NCBI GenBank assembly: GCA_963725255.1
Contig: CAVRXV010000005.1
Location: 434,001-498,000, forward strand
Source of the DNA: JAIEPX01 sp963725255
GTDB lineage: Bacteria; Pseudomonadota; Gammaproteobacteria; JAIEPX01
Direction of reading: 5' to 3'
DNA: 64,000 nt
Below the pieces are notes generated by a model. The model searched no databases. It had not been told where the DNA came from and saw only the letters and a list, made by a program, of their open reading frames with translations. Both the position numbers and the translations under genes were made by a program. Positions 30,810-38,864 of this stretch are shown here, piece by piece (the first letter of the stretch is position 1; each line of letters opens with the position of its first letter).

Positions 30810-30911
30810 ATGAAAATTACAAAACCTGTCACAACTCAAGACTCGACCCCTTTTGGACCTTTTTTGACGAGTGCAGATTTTGTGCGAGTTGGGAACATGG
30901 GCTCTATGTAA
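30810..30911 (+). CDS. Possible 33-aa leader ORF
   Basis: Reads M-K-I-T-K-P-V-T-T-Q-D-S-T-P-F-G-P-F and stops 35 nt before the membrane protein gene. There is no Shine-Dalgarno sequence and no recognisable family, so it may be chance. The rest of the 328-nt gap between the lipoprotein and the membrane protein gene shows nothing else I can name. Confidence 0.2.
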   Translation: MKITKPVTTQDSTPFGPFLTSADFVRVGNMGSM

Positions 30912-30946
30912 ATATTCCTGGCTTTTGGAAATAGACTTAGAATATT

Positions 30947-31837
30947 ATGACGACGATGACAACCGCTACAACCCGCTATGTTGATGAATTGAATATTGTG
31001 CTTATTGCGCTGAGCTGTGTGGTTGCGCATTTTTTCCCTTATCATTTACTCATTTTTTCATATGCTGTGCTGGGACCTGCGCATTATTTGACGCAGATTT
31101 CTTGGTTGCATGATCGGCGGTATTTTTCAACATCGACATATATTGCACCCGCTTTTGTTTTGTTGACGATATTTATTATATTGCTACCCAAACAAGCGGG
31201 AATATTTCTGAGTTTGGCGCTGGGGGTTGCTTTGGCTGTGGTGTTGCCACCTCGGTGGCATTGGCGAATCTTGGGTTTGCTCTGTGGAGTGTTGTTGGCG
31301 TGCTTTAGTGCAGAGTTTGGACCGGCGCAGTTATTTTTTAGTGCGCTGTTGCCGACGGTTTTGCATGTCTTTGTATTTACGGCATGCTTTATGTGCCTTG
31401 GGGCGATGAAGGGTGGCAATGCGAGTGGATGGTTGGCACTGTTGGCGTTATTGGCAGGAGGCGCTAGTTTTATCTTTCCCCTCGGGCAAGTGACTGTGCC
31501 TAATCTTAATGGGCTTGTTTATTTCAGAGAGACCGTAGACTATATGCAATCCCTCCTGAAAATTTCGAGCGCAACCAGTGCTCAATTATTTGGTTTTTTG
31601 TCTTTTGCGTATACCTATCATTATCTGAATTGGTTCTCTAAAGCGGAAGTGATTCATTGGAATAAGATCCCTCGCACTCGCTTGATTGCGATAGTCGTGA
31701 TATATGCTGTAGCACTCTCTGTTTATGTCTATAATTTTGAAGCAGGGTTTCTGCTATTGCTATTTTTAAGCGTGCTGCATGTTCTACTAGAATTTCCACT
31801 TAACTTGCGCAGTTTCGCGATGATTGCTGGTTTCTAA
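30947..31837 (+). CDS. Polytopic inner-membrane protein of unknown function
   Basis: 296 aa with about eight hydrophobic helices. Conserved-looking polar residues lie in or near membrane segments: V-A-H-F-F-P-Y-H near 25, G-P-A-H-Y-L-T-Q-I-S-W-L-H-D-R near 45, and Y-H-Y-L-N-W-F near 228. The histidines could form a metal or haem site, in the manner of Brp/Blh-type dioxygenases, but I cannot confirm a family. G+C is higher than in the accessory genes to its left (for example GGCGCTGGGGGTTGC), closer to the core region. No good ribosome site precedes the ATG; the Met at residue 4 is an alternative start. Confidence 0.7.
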   Translation: MTTMTTATTRYVDELNIVLIALSCVVAHFFPYHLLIFSYAVLGPAHYLTQISWLHDRRYFSTSTYIAPAFVLLTIFIILLPKQAGIFLSLALGVALAVVLPPRWHWRILGLLCGVLLACFSAEFGPAQLFFSALLPTVLHVFVFTACFMCLGAMKGGNASGWLALLALLAGGASFIFPLGQVTVPNLNGLVYFRETVDYMQSLLKISSATSAQLFGFLSFAYTYHYLNWFSKAEVIHWNKIPRTRLIAIVVIYAVALSVYVYNFEAGFLLLLFLSVLHVLLEFPLNLRSFAMIAGF

Positions 31838-31847
31838 AAACAGGGGA

Positions 31848-32075
31848 GTGGCGGATGCTTCCTTCGCTTTATAGGTGGCGAAATTCGATCAATCAAGCCA
31901 TTTTTTCGCCACTTATGATGTTCTTACTAGTGGCGGATGATGTCATAAACAAATGGAAGCCTTTAAATAAAGGCATTTCAGCGGCTTATGTCCCGCCAGC
32001 TATAATAATTTATATGCGGCGATTTTTCATCCAAAATACGCTATAGCCGCCACTTATAAATTCTTATAAGTGGCG
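31848..32075. repeat. Cluster of three GTGGCG palindromes (REP-like)
   Basis: Three hairpins built from the same end sequence. A GTGGCGAAA at about 31875 faces TTTTTCGCCAC at about 31905. CGCCACT at about 31909 faces AGTGGCG at about 31932. CGCCACTTATAA (32048-32059) pairs perfectly with TTATAAGTGGCG (32064-32075) across a 4-nt loop. The alternating orientation and shared core are typical of clustered REP/BIME-type elements. A 63-codon ORF across the cluster is an artefact of the repeats. Confidence 0.65.
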
Positions 32076-32120
32076 AGAGCATCCAAAGAGTATGGGGTCA
32101 GGACCTCCCCCTACGTTTCT

Positions 32121-32262
32121 CAATCTGATTGGTTTAATGGCTCATCTAAAATTAGTGTCAATGAAATTGATAAATTAATCGCAACAAAGTTTCGTGCTCT
32201 GTATCAATACCAAAAAAGGTCGTGATTTAGATATGTTACAGAACAAAGGAGCCATCACTTCT
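32121..32262 (+). pseudogene. Remnant of an AbiEii-type nucleotidyltransferase toxin
   Basis: The frame from 32121 reads Q-S-D-W-F-N-G-S-S-K-I-S, then I-D-K-L-I-A-T-K-F-R-A-L-Y-Q, and after a one-base shift in an A6 run (32212-32217) K-K-G-R-D-L-D-M. AbiEii/Rv2827c-type toxins have the same order: a W-F-x-G segment, L-L-A-T-K-x-R-A-L-x-Q, and K-G-R-D. Only about 45 codons remain and there is no start, so this is a fragment. A half copy of the GGGGTCAGG repeat lies immediately upstream (32094). Confidence 0.5.
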
Positions 32263-32698
32263 GTTTCCAACAAGAGTATAACAATATATAACGTTGTATA
32301 CTTACAATCCGGTATACCCTTGTATAAATTGGTACAAATCGCTTTCCTTCTATATCTGGTGAGCTCTGACCACTTGTTTCGCATTTCCCATGAGAATATT
32401 GGGGCAGTGTGCAGTTTCGTCATAGAACATACTCATTAAGGTCGGCTGAAAAAAAATCAAAATTAGCGTCTTGAGTCTATGATGATTTTGTTGAACTATT
32501 AAGAAAATCCGATACTGAAGAAAAAGGAAAGTTTGATGCGGCAATTTACTCAAGATTGCGAGGATATGGGTATTGAGCTTGAGGTTCATATTAAACTACA
32601 AAAAATTGAAAATAAATAGAAAGTAAAGGGGTATAAATTGATCCATTTCTACTTCTTCTAAGGTATGCTAAAAAAATCAAATTCTAAGATATTTTCAA
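32263..32698. other. Gene-poor stretch, no supported gene
   Basis: AT-rich sequence with short open frames on both strands (up to 82 codons), none with a ribosome site or recognisable motif. A 28-codon frame from 32536 (M-R-Q-F-T-Q-D-C-E-D-M-G) looks protein-like and may be another gene remnant. Confidence 0.4.
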
Positions 32699-33661
32699 CT
32701 AGATAAATATTTTCATCCTTGATTCCTGGGATTCGGTAAGATTCCTCGAAAATAAATTTCTATCTTTCGCATCATTTTGCCGCGCAAAATCAACAATATA
32801 TAACGTTTCTTTATTTCGTTGTTTGATCCAATGTTTAATTCTTTCATTGATATGTTCATCTTTACCCCCATATCCAAATACTATAATTCTATCACTTCTT
32901 CCTAAGCAGATCTCAAAAGAAAGTGTTATATGTTTTTAATAAAGTACTCCGACTTATTACCTTAGACTTTTGTCCGGGATGTGCAAGAACGATGTGTGTT
33001 CTATTTTGAGGTTCATTTTTGTCAATTTTATCATATTCAGATTTAAATATTCTACCATCACGATCAAAAAATATAAGCGACCCATGCAAGTGTAAATACA
33101 AGCTAAATTGATGCATTGTTTCAACTAAATTTTCTGCCTCAAATCCCGAATCCCAAACACCATCAACTAAACCTTTTGGTTGATAACCTTGTAACAGTTT
33201 GCGATTCCACAATCCTTGATATAGCAGTTTGTCATAATTGAGTGTAACAATATTACAGTGCTCTTGAGAATTGTAAAATTGAACTAAATTATCAACAAAT
33301 TGTGTCGGTAAATTATGCTGGCTTTCAAAAAAGTACATTGCAACTTTGAAAACAAATTCTCTAAATACAGTTGGAAATTTAGTTCCCTGCTCTCCTAATA
33401 ATTTGAGGTGCAAATAATCATATTTTGAAAGGGTTTGCAGGCATCGGCAATTTGTTGATGTCTCTCTGAACCATCTTCTGTTTTTGGCTGCCTTTGAATA
33501 TCAAGCTTAAGGATCTCTTTGTTATTATCGTCAAGAGTTGCCCAGACAGTTTCCACTGCTTTGTTTATAGTAAAGTATTCTGGATCAATAGACATGCCAA
33601 GACCGTTGCCGAATAATATTGTAGTAGAGCTCAATTGATATTTCCTCAGAAAAATAAACAT
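32699..33661 (-). pseudogene. SIR2-like domain protein, two frameshifts
   Basis: Three frames in series: 33661-33395 (T-T-I-L-F-G-N-G-L-G-M-S-I-D, a nucleotide-binding loop), then Y-D-Y-L-H-L-K-L-L-G-E-Q on to 32913 (N-I-V-T-L-N-Y-D-K-L-L-Y and L-Y-L-H-L-H-G-S-L-I-F), then R-I-I-V-F-G-Y-G-G-K-D-E-H-I-N-E-R to a TAG at 32701-32699. T-L-N-Y-D, L-H-G-S and a final G-Y-(S/G)-G-x-D-x-x-I-N are the marks of SIR2-like proteins used in antiphage defence as NAD-depleting effectors. The junctions fall in an A4 run near 33418 and an A5 run near 32940. It is read as a decaying defence gene. Confidence 0.6.
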
Positions 33662-33711
33662 ACTAATAAGCTTAGTATGTAATCAGAAAATTTCAATATT
33701 TTTAAGATCAA

Positions 33712-33760
33712 GGTGCCAGGTTTAACATTTAAATTATGTTTTAATGTTAGACCTGGCACT
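33712..33760. repeat. Palindromic repeat family member, diverged copy
   Basis: Arm GGTGCCAGGTTTAACATT (33712-33729) pairs with AATGTTAGACCTGGCACT (33743-33760), 16 of 18 positions. It shares the AGGT(C/T)TAACATT core with the copy at 50866 but has GGTGCC in place of GGGGTC at the end. Intergenic, between two decayed genes. Confidence 0.65.
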
Positions 33761-33773
33761 TTTCCTCTTTAAA

Positions 33774-33791
33774 CCCGTCGAATTCGACGGG
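33774..33791. repeat. Perfect 18-bp palindrome
   Basis: CCCGTCGAATTCGACGGG with no spacer, 14 nt after the preceding palindromic repeat. It could be an operator-like site or an mRNA hairpin. No neighbouring regulator suggests itself. Confidence 0.45.
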
Positions 33792-33883
33792 ATTAAAATT
33801 GAGCAGTACCCTAAACTAGGGTGTGCTTAGTAAGGCCTAGTTTTTAGGATATTTAAAGCGAAACTTAATATTTGTTGAAATAA

Positions 33884-34714
33884 TCAAACATATAATACTA
33901 TTCCATTTATCATGTTAGTCTCAACTTTTAAATTCTCATGCTCATTGGCATCAATAACTAAGCAGATTTTTACAGGTTTATTTGGTTTGGTGGAAAGATG
34001 CGATTCAATCAATATTCGTTTTAGTTCAGAATCATTTATAAATGCAATTAATTCCCCACTTCTATAAACATTTACTACGTAAATTGTACTATCTGTTAGT
34101 ACCATTGCGTCAATTGATGTTTGATTCAAATCAAAGAATTTATATATGTTTAATACGCTTCTGTGTGTTTTAACTTATCAATCGCCTTTTCAATTTTTTG
34201 ATTGATTAAATTTGATTTTAATATGTAATATTTTTTTTTGGAATTATTTGGAAGTAATGTTGAATATGTTTATTATTATCACATAATGAATCTAAAACTT
34301 TTTTAGTGTATACTGAAGGGATATTAAAGTCGCGTTGAATAATATCAACATCTATTGCCCCAACAATATTTTTGTATTTTTGATAAAATTCTTTATTGAA
34401 TTATGAGCGTTTTCTATTTTGATTCTTATATTTGGTAGCTCGTCATCGTTATCGTTAGTGTTTTTGGATTCATCAGTTGAGCTAGTCACATCTTTTACTG
34501 TGGCTGGTGTGGCAGATTCAATACCGCCTGGCCCAATCTTAAAAATTTTTAATTCATCTTTCCAAGACCATACTATTAGTAACGAAAGTAAGGTGATTAT
34601 TGGGGGGACGCTCTTTTGCATACCAATCCCGATCCATTTGTTAAAATCAACAATGAAAATTAGAACAACTAACATGATACATATTATGCTTACTAAATTA
34701 CGAATTTTATTCAA
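33884..34714 (-). pseudogene. Membrane-anchored protein with possible nuclease-like C-terminus, several frameshifts
   Basis: The 34714-34352 segment has two hydrophobic helices (I-C-I-M-L-V-V-L-I-F-I-V and P-P-I-I-T-L-L-S-L-L-I-V-W) and a Ser/Thr/Asp linker. Changing frame near 34398 gives E-F-Y-Q-K-Y-K-N-I-V-G-A-I-D-V-D-I-I-Q. A 9-A run near 34235 joins Y-Y-I-L-K-S-N-L to K-H-T-E-A-Y. A further shift near 34152 enters L-N-I-Y-K-F-F-D-L-N-Q-T-S-I-D-A-M and I-Y-V-V-N-V-Y to the stop at 33884. The D-A-M-V-L...I-Y-V-V-N-V pattern recalls a restriction-endonuclease-like D...E-V-K core without the lysine. Whether the last segment belongs to the same gene is uncertain. Confidence 0.45.
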
Positions 34715-34851
34715 ATCATATGGTTGTTCACCATGTTAATCTCCCCGTTCATTTAAAAATATGATAAATATTCTAAATACTAAAGATCTCTAATGTTTTT
34801 ATATGCATTCATATTTCGTCACAATATCAATTATAGCACAAATAATATGAT

Positions 34852-35172
34852 TCAAAACGCTAAATCCGAGTTAGGCCTAACTATTTGCACCCGAGGATCA
34901 CACGAGAGGCTTTCTGGATTAGCAATGTACTTTTCTTTTTCAGCGCGAGATAACTTTTTAATCATCCTTTCTATTTTCATTGAGAATGATTTATCGCCGT
35001 TGATTTTCCAGCATTGTGCAATTCTCAGAGGTTTGAAGCTACGTGTATATTTACATTTACCTGTTCCATCAAGATGTGATTGATAACGTTTGGTAATATC
35101 GTTTGTGTAACCTGTGTAGTAAGTGTCGTTATTGCAATGTAAAATGTATACCCAAAAGCATTGATCGGTCAT
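34852..35172 (-). CDS. GIY-YIG domain protein (UPF0213/YhbQ-like)
   Basis: A 106-aa protein with the GIY-YIG nuclease fold at its N-terminus: W-V-Y-I-L-H-C near residue 7, Y-Y-T-G-Y-T-N-D-I-T-K-R-Y near 18, and H-L-D-G-T-G-K-C-K-Y-T-R, as in the UPF0213 family. These small stand-alone proteins act on branched or single-stranded DNA or have no known role. The tail after E-K-Y-I (about 20 residues) is unusual. The frame is intact although both neighbours are broken. Confidence 0.88.
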   Translation of the reverse strand: MTDQCFWVYILHCNNDTYYTGYTNDITKRYQSHLDGTGKCKYTRSFKPLRIAQCWKINGDKSFSMKIERMIKKLSRAEKEKYIANPESLSCDPRVQIVRPNSDLAF

Positions 35173-35277
35173 TTACTTTTTCCCAGATTGTTATGGTCCT
35201 ATGTGGTGAGTATCTTCTTAGCCATTATATACCAAGTCAGGTAGGTTTAATCACACTACTGATTCCTCTTAAATGAG

Positions 35278-35323
35278 TTTAGTCAGTGCCATTATCCAAA
35301 TTTGGATAATGCCATTGACTAAA
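35278..35323. repeat. 46-bp near-perfect palindrome
   Basis: Two 23-bp arms meet without a spacer: TTTAGTCAGTGCCATTATCC at the left and GGATAATGCCATTGACTAAA at the right, 21 of 23 positions paired. It lies in the gap between the GIY-YIG gene and the ATPase. Such a long palindrome is unlikely to be an operator and resembles a palindromic miniature element. Confidence 0.65.
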
Positions 35324-35414
35324 TTCAGAAAAATGGCTGTATTGCTTTTCTGGTAAGGGTTACAGCGTGAGAGAGTTGGAGGAAACAAGGAGGGGGCGTA
35401 GAATGAATTGAATG

Positions 35415-35458
35415 GCTAGGATTCGCAGAAATGACCGATGTCATTCTTGCGAAGGCAG
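35415..35458 (+). repeat. 44-bp direct repeat, left copy (flanks the ATPase gene)
   Basis: Identical to 36981-37024 except for one base (T for C at position 33). Internally it is itself nearly palindromic: TTCGCAGAAATGAC faces GTCATTCTTGCGAA. A partial third copy, AGAATTCGCAGGAATGAC, follows at about 35471. It resembles the intergenic GTCATTCCTGCGAA-type repeats common in bacterial genomes. Confidence 0.75.
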
Positions 35459-35515
35459 GCTACCTGTGCTAGAATTCGCAGGAATGACTTGAGCTATTTT
35501 CGCGAAGGGGGGCTG

Positions 35516-36958
35516 ATGAGTGCATTACCATTTGTTGGACGTGAAGTTCAGCTACAAAAACTGAATGATCTTCTGAAGAAGAAGACAGCAAGCTTGGTCG
35601 TTATAAAAGGGCGTAGGCGGGTTGGTAAGAGCCGATTGATTGAAGAATTTGTGAAGAACTTACGGTGTTATTGGTTTGAGGGCTTGCCGCCAACAGAAGA
35701 AATTACAGCGCAAGATCAACGTGATGAATTTGCTCATCTATTACACCAGCAGACCGATTTACCTGAGATTAAGTCTGATAATTGGAGTGCGTTATTTGCT
35801 CGGCTAGCGACGAAACAAAGTCAGGGCGTATTGTAATTGTTTTTGATGAGATAACATGGATGGGTCATGACGACCCAACATTTTTACCAAAACTGAAAAA
35901 CGCCTGGGATTTTGTATTTTAAAAAAACCCGCAGTTGATATTTATTTTATGTGGTCAGTATCTACCTGGATTTGAAAAATATTGTAAGTAGTACGGGATA
36001 CTTCGGACGAATTTCACAGAAAATTACTTTAGATGAATTGCCGATACACCAATGCAATTTATTGTTAAATGAAAACGGTTTTACACGTTCACCACTTGAG
36101 AAATTTATCATTTTGTCGATTACGGGTGGTATTCCATGGTATCTTGAGCAGATAAATCCAACATATTCAGCTCCTGATAATATTAAACGATTATGTTTTG
36201 AGGCAGATGGTTTGTTGGTTGAAGAACACAAACATATATTTCATGATCTATTTGGAAAGAAAAGTGATGTGTACGCCAGAATCACTCAATTTCTATCGTT
36301 AAAATCCGCCGAGTATTCAGAAATTGTTGCAGGTATTGGTTATAAGAGCAGTGGCACGCTCAGTGATTATCTCGATGAGTTACAAACGTCTGGTTATATT
36401 TCGCGTGATAAAAGTTGGATATTGAAATCGGGAAATGAGTCAACCATTGGTCGATATCGTTTGTCAGATAACTATTTACGTTTTTATTACAAGTATATTG
36501 AACCAAAATTAAGCCGAATATTAAATAATAGCTACGCAGATGTTAATGTTACAACTCTGCCAGGATGGTCAACAATGCTAGGTTTTCAGTTTGAAAATCT
36601 GGTGCTGCGAAATCGTCATTTAATATTGGAAAAATTACATATTAAACCAGAGGATGTGATTGCAGATAATCCTTATTATCAACGCAAAACAGCGCGACAT
36701 GCGGGTTGTCAAATAGATTATCTAATTCAGACAAAATTGAATACGTTATTCGTTTGCGAAATTAGGTTTTCAAAGAATGATATTCGTTCCAACGTAATTC
36801 AAGAAGTACGTGAAAAAATAAATCGGCTTGTTATCCCCACAGGTTTCTCGTGTGTGCCAGTCCTAATCTATATGGGTGGAATAACGAGTGAAGTTATTGA
36901 TAGTGAGTTTTTTATCGAATGTATAGACTTTAGCGAGTATCTAAATGAGACAGTTTAA
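35516..36958 (+). pseudogene. AAA/DUF234-type ATPase with nuclease-like C-terminus, several frameshifts
   Basis: ATG at 35516 gives M-S-A-L-P-F-V-G-R-E, then the P-loop I-K-G-R-R-R-V-G-K-S-R. A frame change near 35830 enters I-V-I-V-F-D-E-I-T-W-M (Walker B). Two or more further indels between 35920 and 35985 (around the A7 run and in the sensor segment) lead to the last segment, 35951-36958. That segment has the family's helical lid, the winged helix Y-S-E-I-V-A-G-I-G-Y-K-S-S-G-T-L, R-L-S-D-N-Y-L-R-F-Y-Y, and Q-I-D-Y-L-I-Q...L-F-V-C-E-I-R, a D-ExK-like site lacking the lysine. Members of this family are orphan ATPases of mobile character in archaea and bacteria. Flanking 44-bp direct repeats fit acquisition as a cassette. 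Confidence 0.75.
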
Positions 36959-36980
36959 GTATTTTGCAGGCTAGTCTGAA

Positions 36981-37024
36981 GCTAGGATTCGCAGAAATGA
37001 CCGATGTCATTCCTGCGAAGGCAG
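36981..37024 (+). repeat. 44-bp direct repeat, right copy
   Basis: Matches 35415-35458 at 43 of 44 positions, in the same orientation, and lies 23 nt after the ATPase stop codon. GGGGGCGTA motifs occur near both copies as well. Confidence 0.75.
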
Positions 37025-37123
37025 CTAAGAATAGGGGTAGGTGAAGGGAAAGGGGGCGTAAGGGAAGGCCCGGGTAGGCGTTTCAAGGTGCCGGAGTGAG
37101 GTACCTTAGTATGAAGAAATGAC

Positions 37124-38158
37124 TTATTTGGGCGCGCTAGTGAAGCCTGTTCCTAATTCTGTAGCAGGTGCTTCTAATTCGGGTCGCAGTTTCCCATTAA
37201 GATATAATGAGGAGTCGCAGGTAAAAAGCTTTTTATATTCGCTGATGATTTCCATAGCTTTTTTTGGATCGATTTTGGAATCTAGAATTAAATGACGTCT
37301 TGCTATACAAAACATAAAGCGAGAAAAAGCATCGCAGAAGTTCCATCCATTGTAATCTTCACTTGCAGCTTCGCCAATGGTTTCTAGTGGAGTTGGGTGA
37401 AATGGAATGCGGAAACTTTCGTGTTGAAATTGGCAAAAAGGCTGATCGCTGATGAGTAAAACGGTTTCTTTTTGTTTATACATTCTTGCGGTTTGTGCTG
37501 AGGCATCATCAACGTCAGCACGCACAGCATCAGGTTTTTTCTGTGCATTGTGAAAGTCTATAGTAATCTTGTCAAAGCAGTCAGGATATTCTTGTTTCAT
37601 TTGAGCAAGGACAATTTTTGCCATTTCGAATTCTGTATTTGCACCTTGTTGTTTTGAAGGTTCAAAATCAGCGAGTGCGCGATCGCCAACTGAAATTAAA
37701 CAATGTTCGATGCCCGTAATTTTTTTTGATCGAATTAGTTTAACAAGAAAATGCAGTCGTTTTTCGAGTCGAAATTGAAAACCCCCTTGGACAATAACTC
37801 TAGGGTAATGTTGAATTTTTGGAGAAGTTTCATCCATCATGCCAAGGATGCGAGCGCACTCTTTTAGTGCAACTAGATCGAGTGAGTCAGGGTCTTTAAC
37901 ATCGGTTCTTTCTAATTTTACGGGGCGTATAAAGGTGCTTTGTAAAAAAGCTGTGAAAATAAGAAATTGATGCGTGAGCTCAGCAATCTCAGGGAATAAG
38001 GGTTGTTTTGTTTTATCTAAAACGCCGCCGACTATGGCATCGCGGCATTGATAGAGTGCCAATAATTGTAATACTTTTTCAACGTGCAAAGGTGAAAAGT
38101 CTAGTCCTACACTTTTAAAAATCAGTGAAAAAGATTCGTTGGTTCTGTCCGCCCACAT
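37124..38158 (-). CDS. Conserved-looking soluble protein of unknown function
   Basis: 344 aa, no signal peptide or membrane helix. The central part has alternating hydrophobic strands and helices of Rossmann type: H-C-L-I-S-V-G-D-R near residue 150, E-F-E-M-A-K-I-V-L, K-I-T-I-D-F-H-N and E-T-V-L-L-I-S-D-Q-P-F-C near 231. The pattern 'LLISDQPF...R' loosely recalls DUF218 (YdcF/SanA-like) proteins, but this is not firm. It is the last gene of the oxidase-assembly block, 27 nt after the SCO1 gene, though its role there is not obvious. No other clue to function. Confidence 0.7.
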   Translation of the reverse strand: MWADRTNESFSLIFKSVGLDFSPLHVEKVLQLLALYQCRDAIVGGVLDKTKQPLFPEIAELTHQFLIFTAFLQSTFIRPVKLERTDVKDPDSLDLVALKECARILGMMDETSPKIQHYPRVIVQGGFQFRLEKRLHFLVKLIRSKKITGIEHCLISVGDRALADFEPSKQQGANTEFEMAKIVLAQMKQEYPDCFDKITIDFHNAQKKPDAVRADVDDASAQTARMYKQKETVLLISDQPFCQFQHESFRIPFHPTPLETIGEAASEDYNGWNFCDAFSRFMFCIARRHLILDSKIDPKKAMEIISEYKKLFTCDSSLYLNGKLRPELEAPATELGTGFTSAPK

Positions 38159-38185
38159 TTTAAACCTTATTAATGCATCACTATT

Positions 38186-38854
38186 TTATATCTGTTTAGA
38201 AAAATGCGCTTCGATGTTTGCAATATTATTCGCAAGACCTTCTGCCGTGTGTGGCGAAGAAAAAAGCGCGAGGAGTTTTCCTTCGGGATTTACTAATAGC
38301 AATGTGCCGCTGTGATCGATTTGATAGGACATCGGGTCATTGGTATTTGGTTTTTGGACTTTCATGTACAGAATATTGAGCGCTGCTGTGAGTTTTTTGA
38401 TTTCATCTTGAGAGCCGGTTGCGCCAACAAAATTTTTATTGAAACTAGCGATATATTTTTGAATAACAGGAGGAGTGTCACGTTCTGGATCAACAGAAAT
38501 AAATACAATTTGTGGAAGCTCTACATTTTTCTTTTTTTCTAATTGTTGATAGGTATCGTTAAGAACGGCAAGTGTGGTGGGGCAAAGTTGTGGGCATTGT
38601 GTAAATCCGAAAAATAATAAGCTCCAATGTCCGGTTAAATTACTGTTGGTGAATGGTTTTTCTTGAGCGTTCACAAGATGGAAAGGAGAAATGTCATGAG
38701 GAACGGGGAAAATAGTGCCATTTTCGATATCAAAGGGAGAATGGTGAATGCTGCCTTGGTTGTTTCGCACCCACATTCCCAATAATAGTGAGATGATGGC
38801 AAAAGCGATAGCGGCTAGGATGATATTGCGGTTTCGGATCACTTGAGTTGTCAT
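38186..38854 (-). CDS. sco1: SCO1/SenC copper chaperone for cytochrome oxidase
   Basis: A membrane-anchored thioredoxin-fold protein that delivers copper to the CuA site of cytochrome c oxidase. After one N-terminal helix (residues about 10-27) come L-F-F-G-F-T-Q-C-P-Q-L-C-P with the CxxxC copper pair, V-F-I-S-V-D-P-E-R-D-T-P, and the copper-ligand histidine in D-H-S-G-T-L-L-L-V. The ATG at 38854 is chosen because GGAG lies 7 nt upstream; the GTG two codons before is also in frame. It is 10 nt downstream of ctaB in the haem/copper assembly operon. Confidence 0.95.
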   Translation of the reverse strand: MTTQVIRNRNIILAAIAFAIISLLLGMWVRNNQGSIHHSPFDIENGTIFPVPHDISPFHLVNAQEKPFTNSNLTGHWSLLFFGFTQCPQLCPTTLAVLNDTYQQLEKKKNVELPQIVFISVDPERDTPPVIQKYIASFNKNFVGATGSQDEIKKLTAALNILYMKVQKPNTNDPMSYQIDHSGTLLLVNPEGKLLALFSSPHTAEGLANNIANIEAHFSKQI

Positions 38855-38864
38855 GGTCACTCTC

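Noticed and set aside
31855..32046. 63-codon ORF after the membrane protein gene
   Set aside because: It consists largely of the GTGGCG hairpin repeats, has no recognisable motif and is better explained as repeat sequence.
32194..32439. ORFs on both strands of the gene-poor stretch
   Set aside because: No ribosome site, no motif, and the plus-strand ORF starts within the better supported AbiEii remnant.
34419..34739. 106-codon plus-strand ORF opposite the two-helix membrane protein
   Set aside because: The minus strand gives proper membrane helices and a continuation after frame correction; the plus frame is its shadow.
35415..37024. 44-bp repeats as phage or integrative-element attachment sites
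   Set aside because: No integrase or tRNA end nearby, and the repeat is itself a hairpin of a common intergenic type; called a repeat only.
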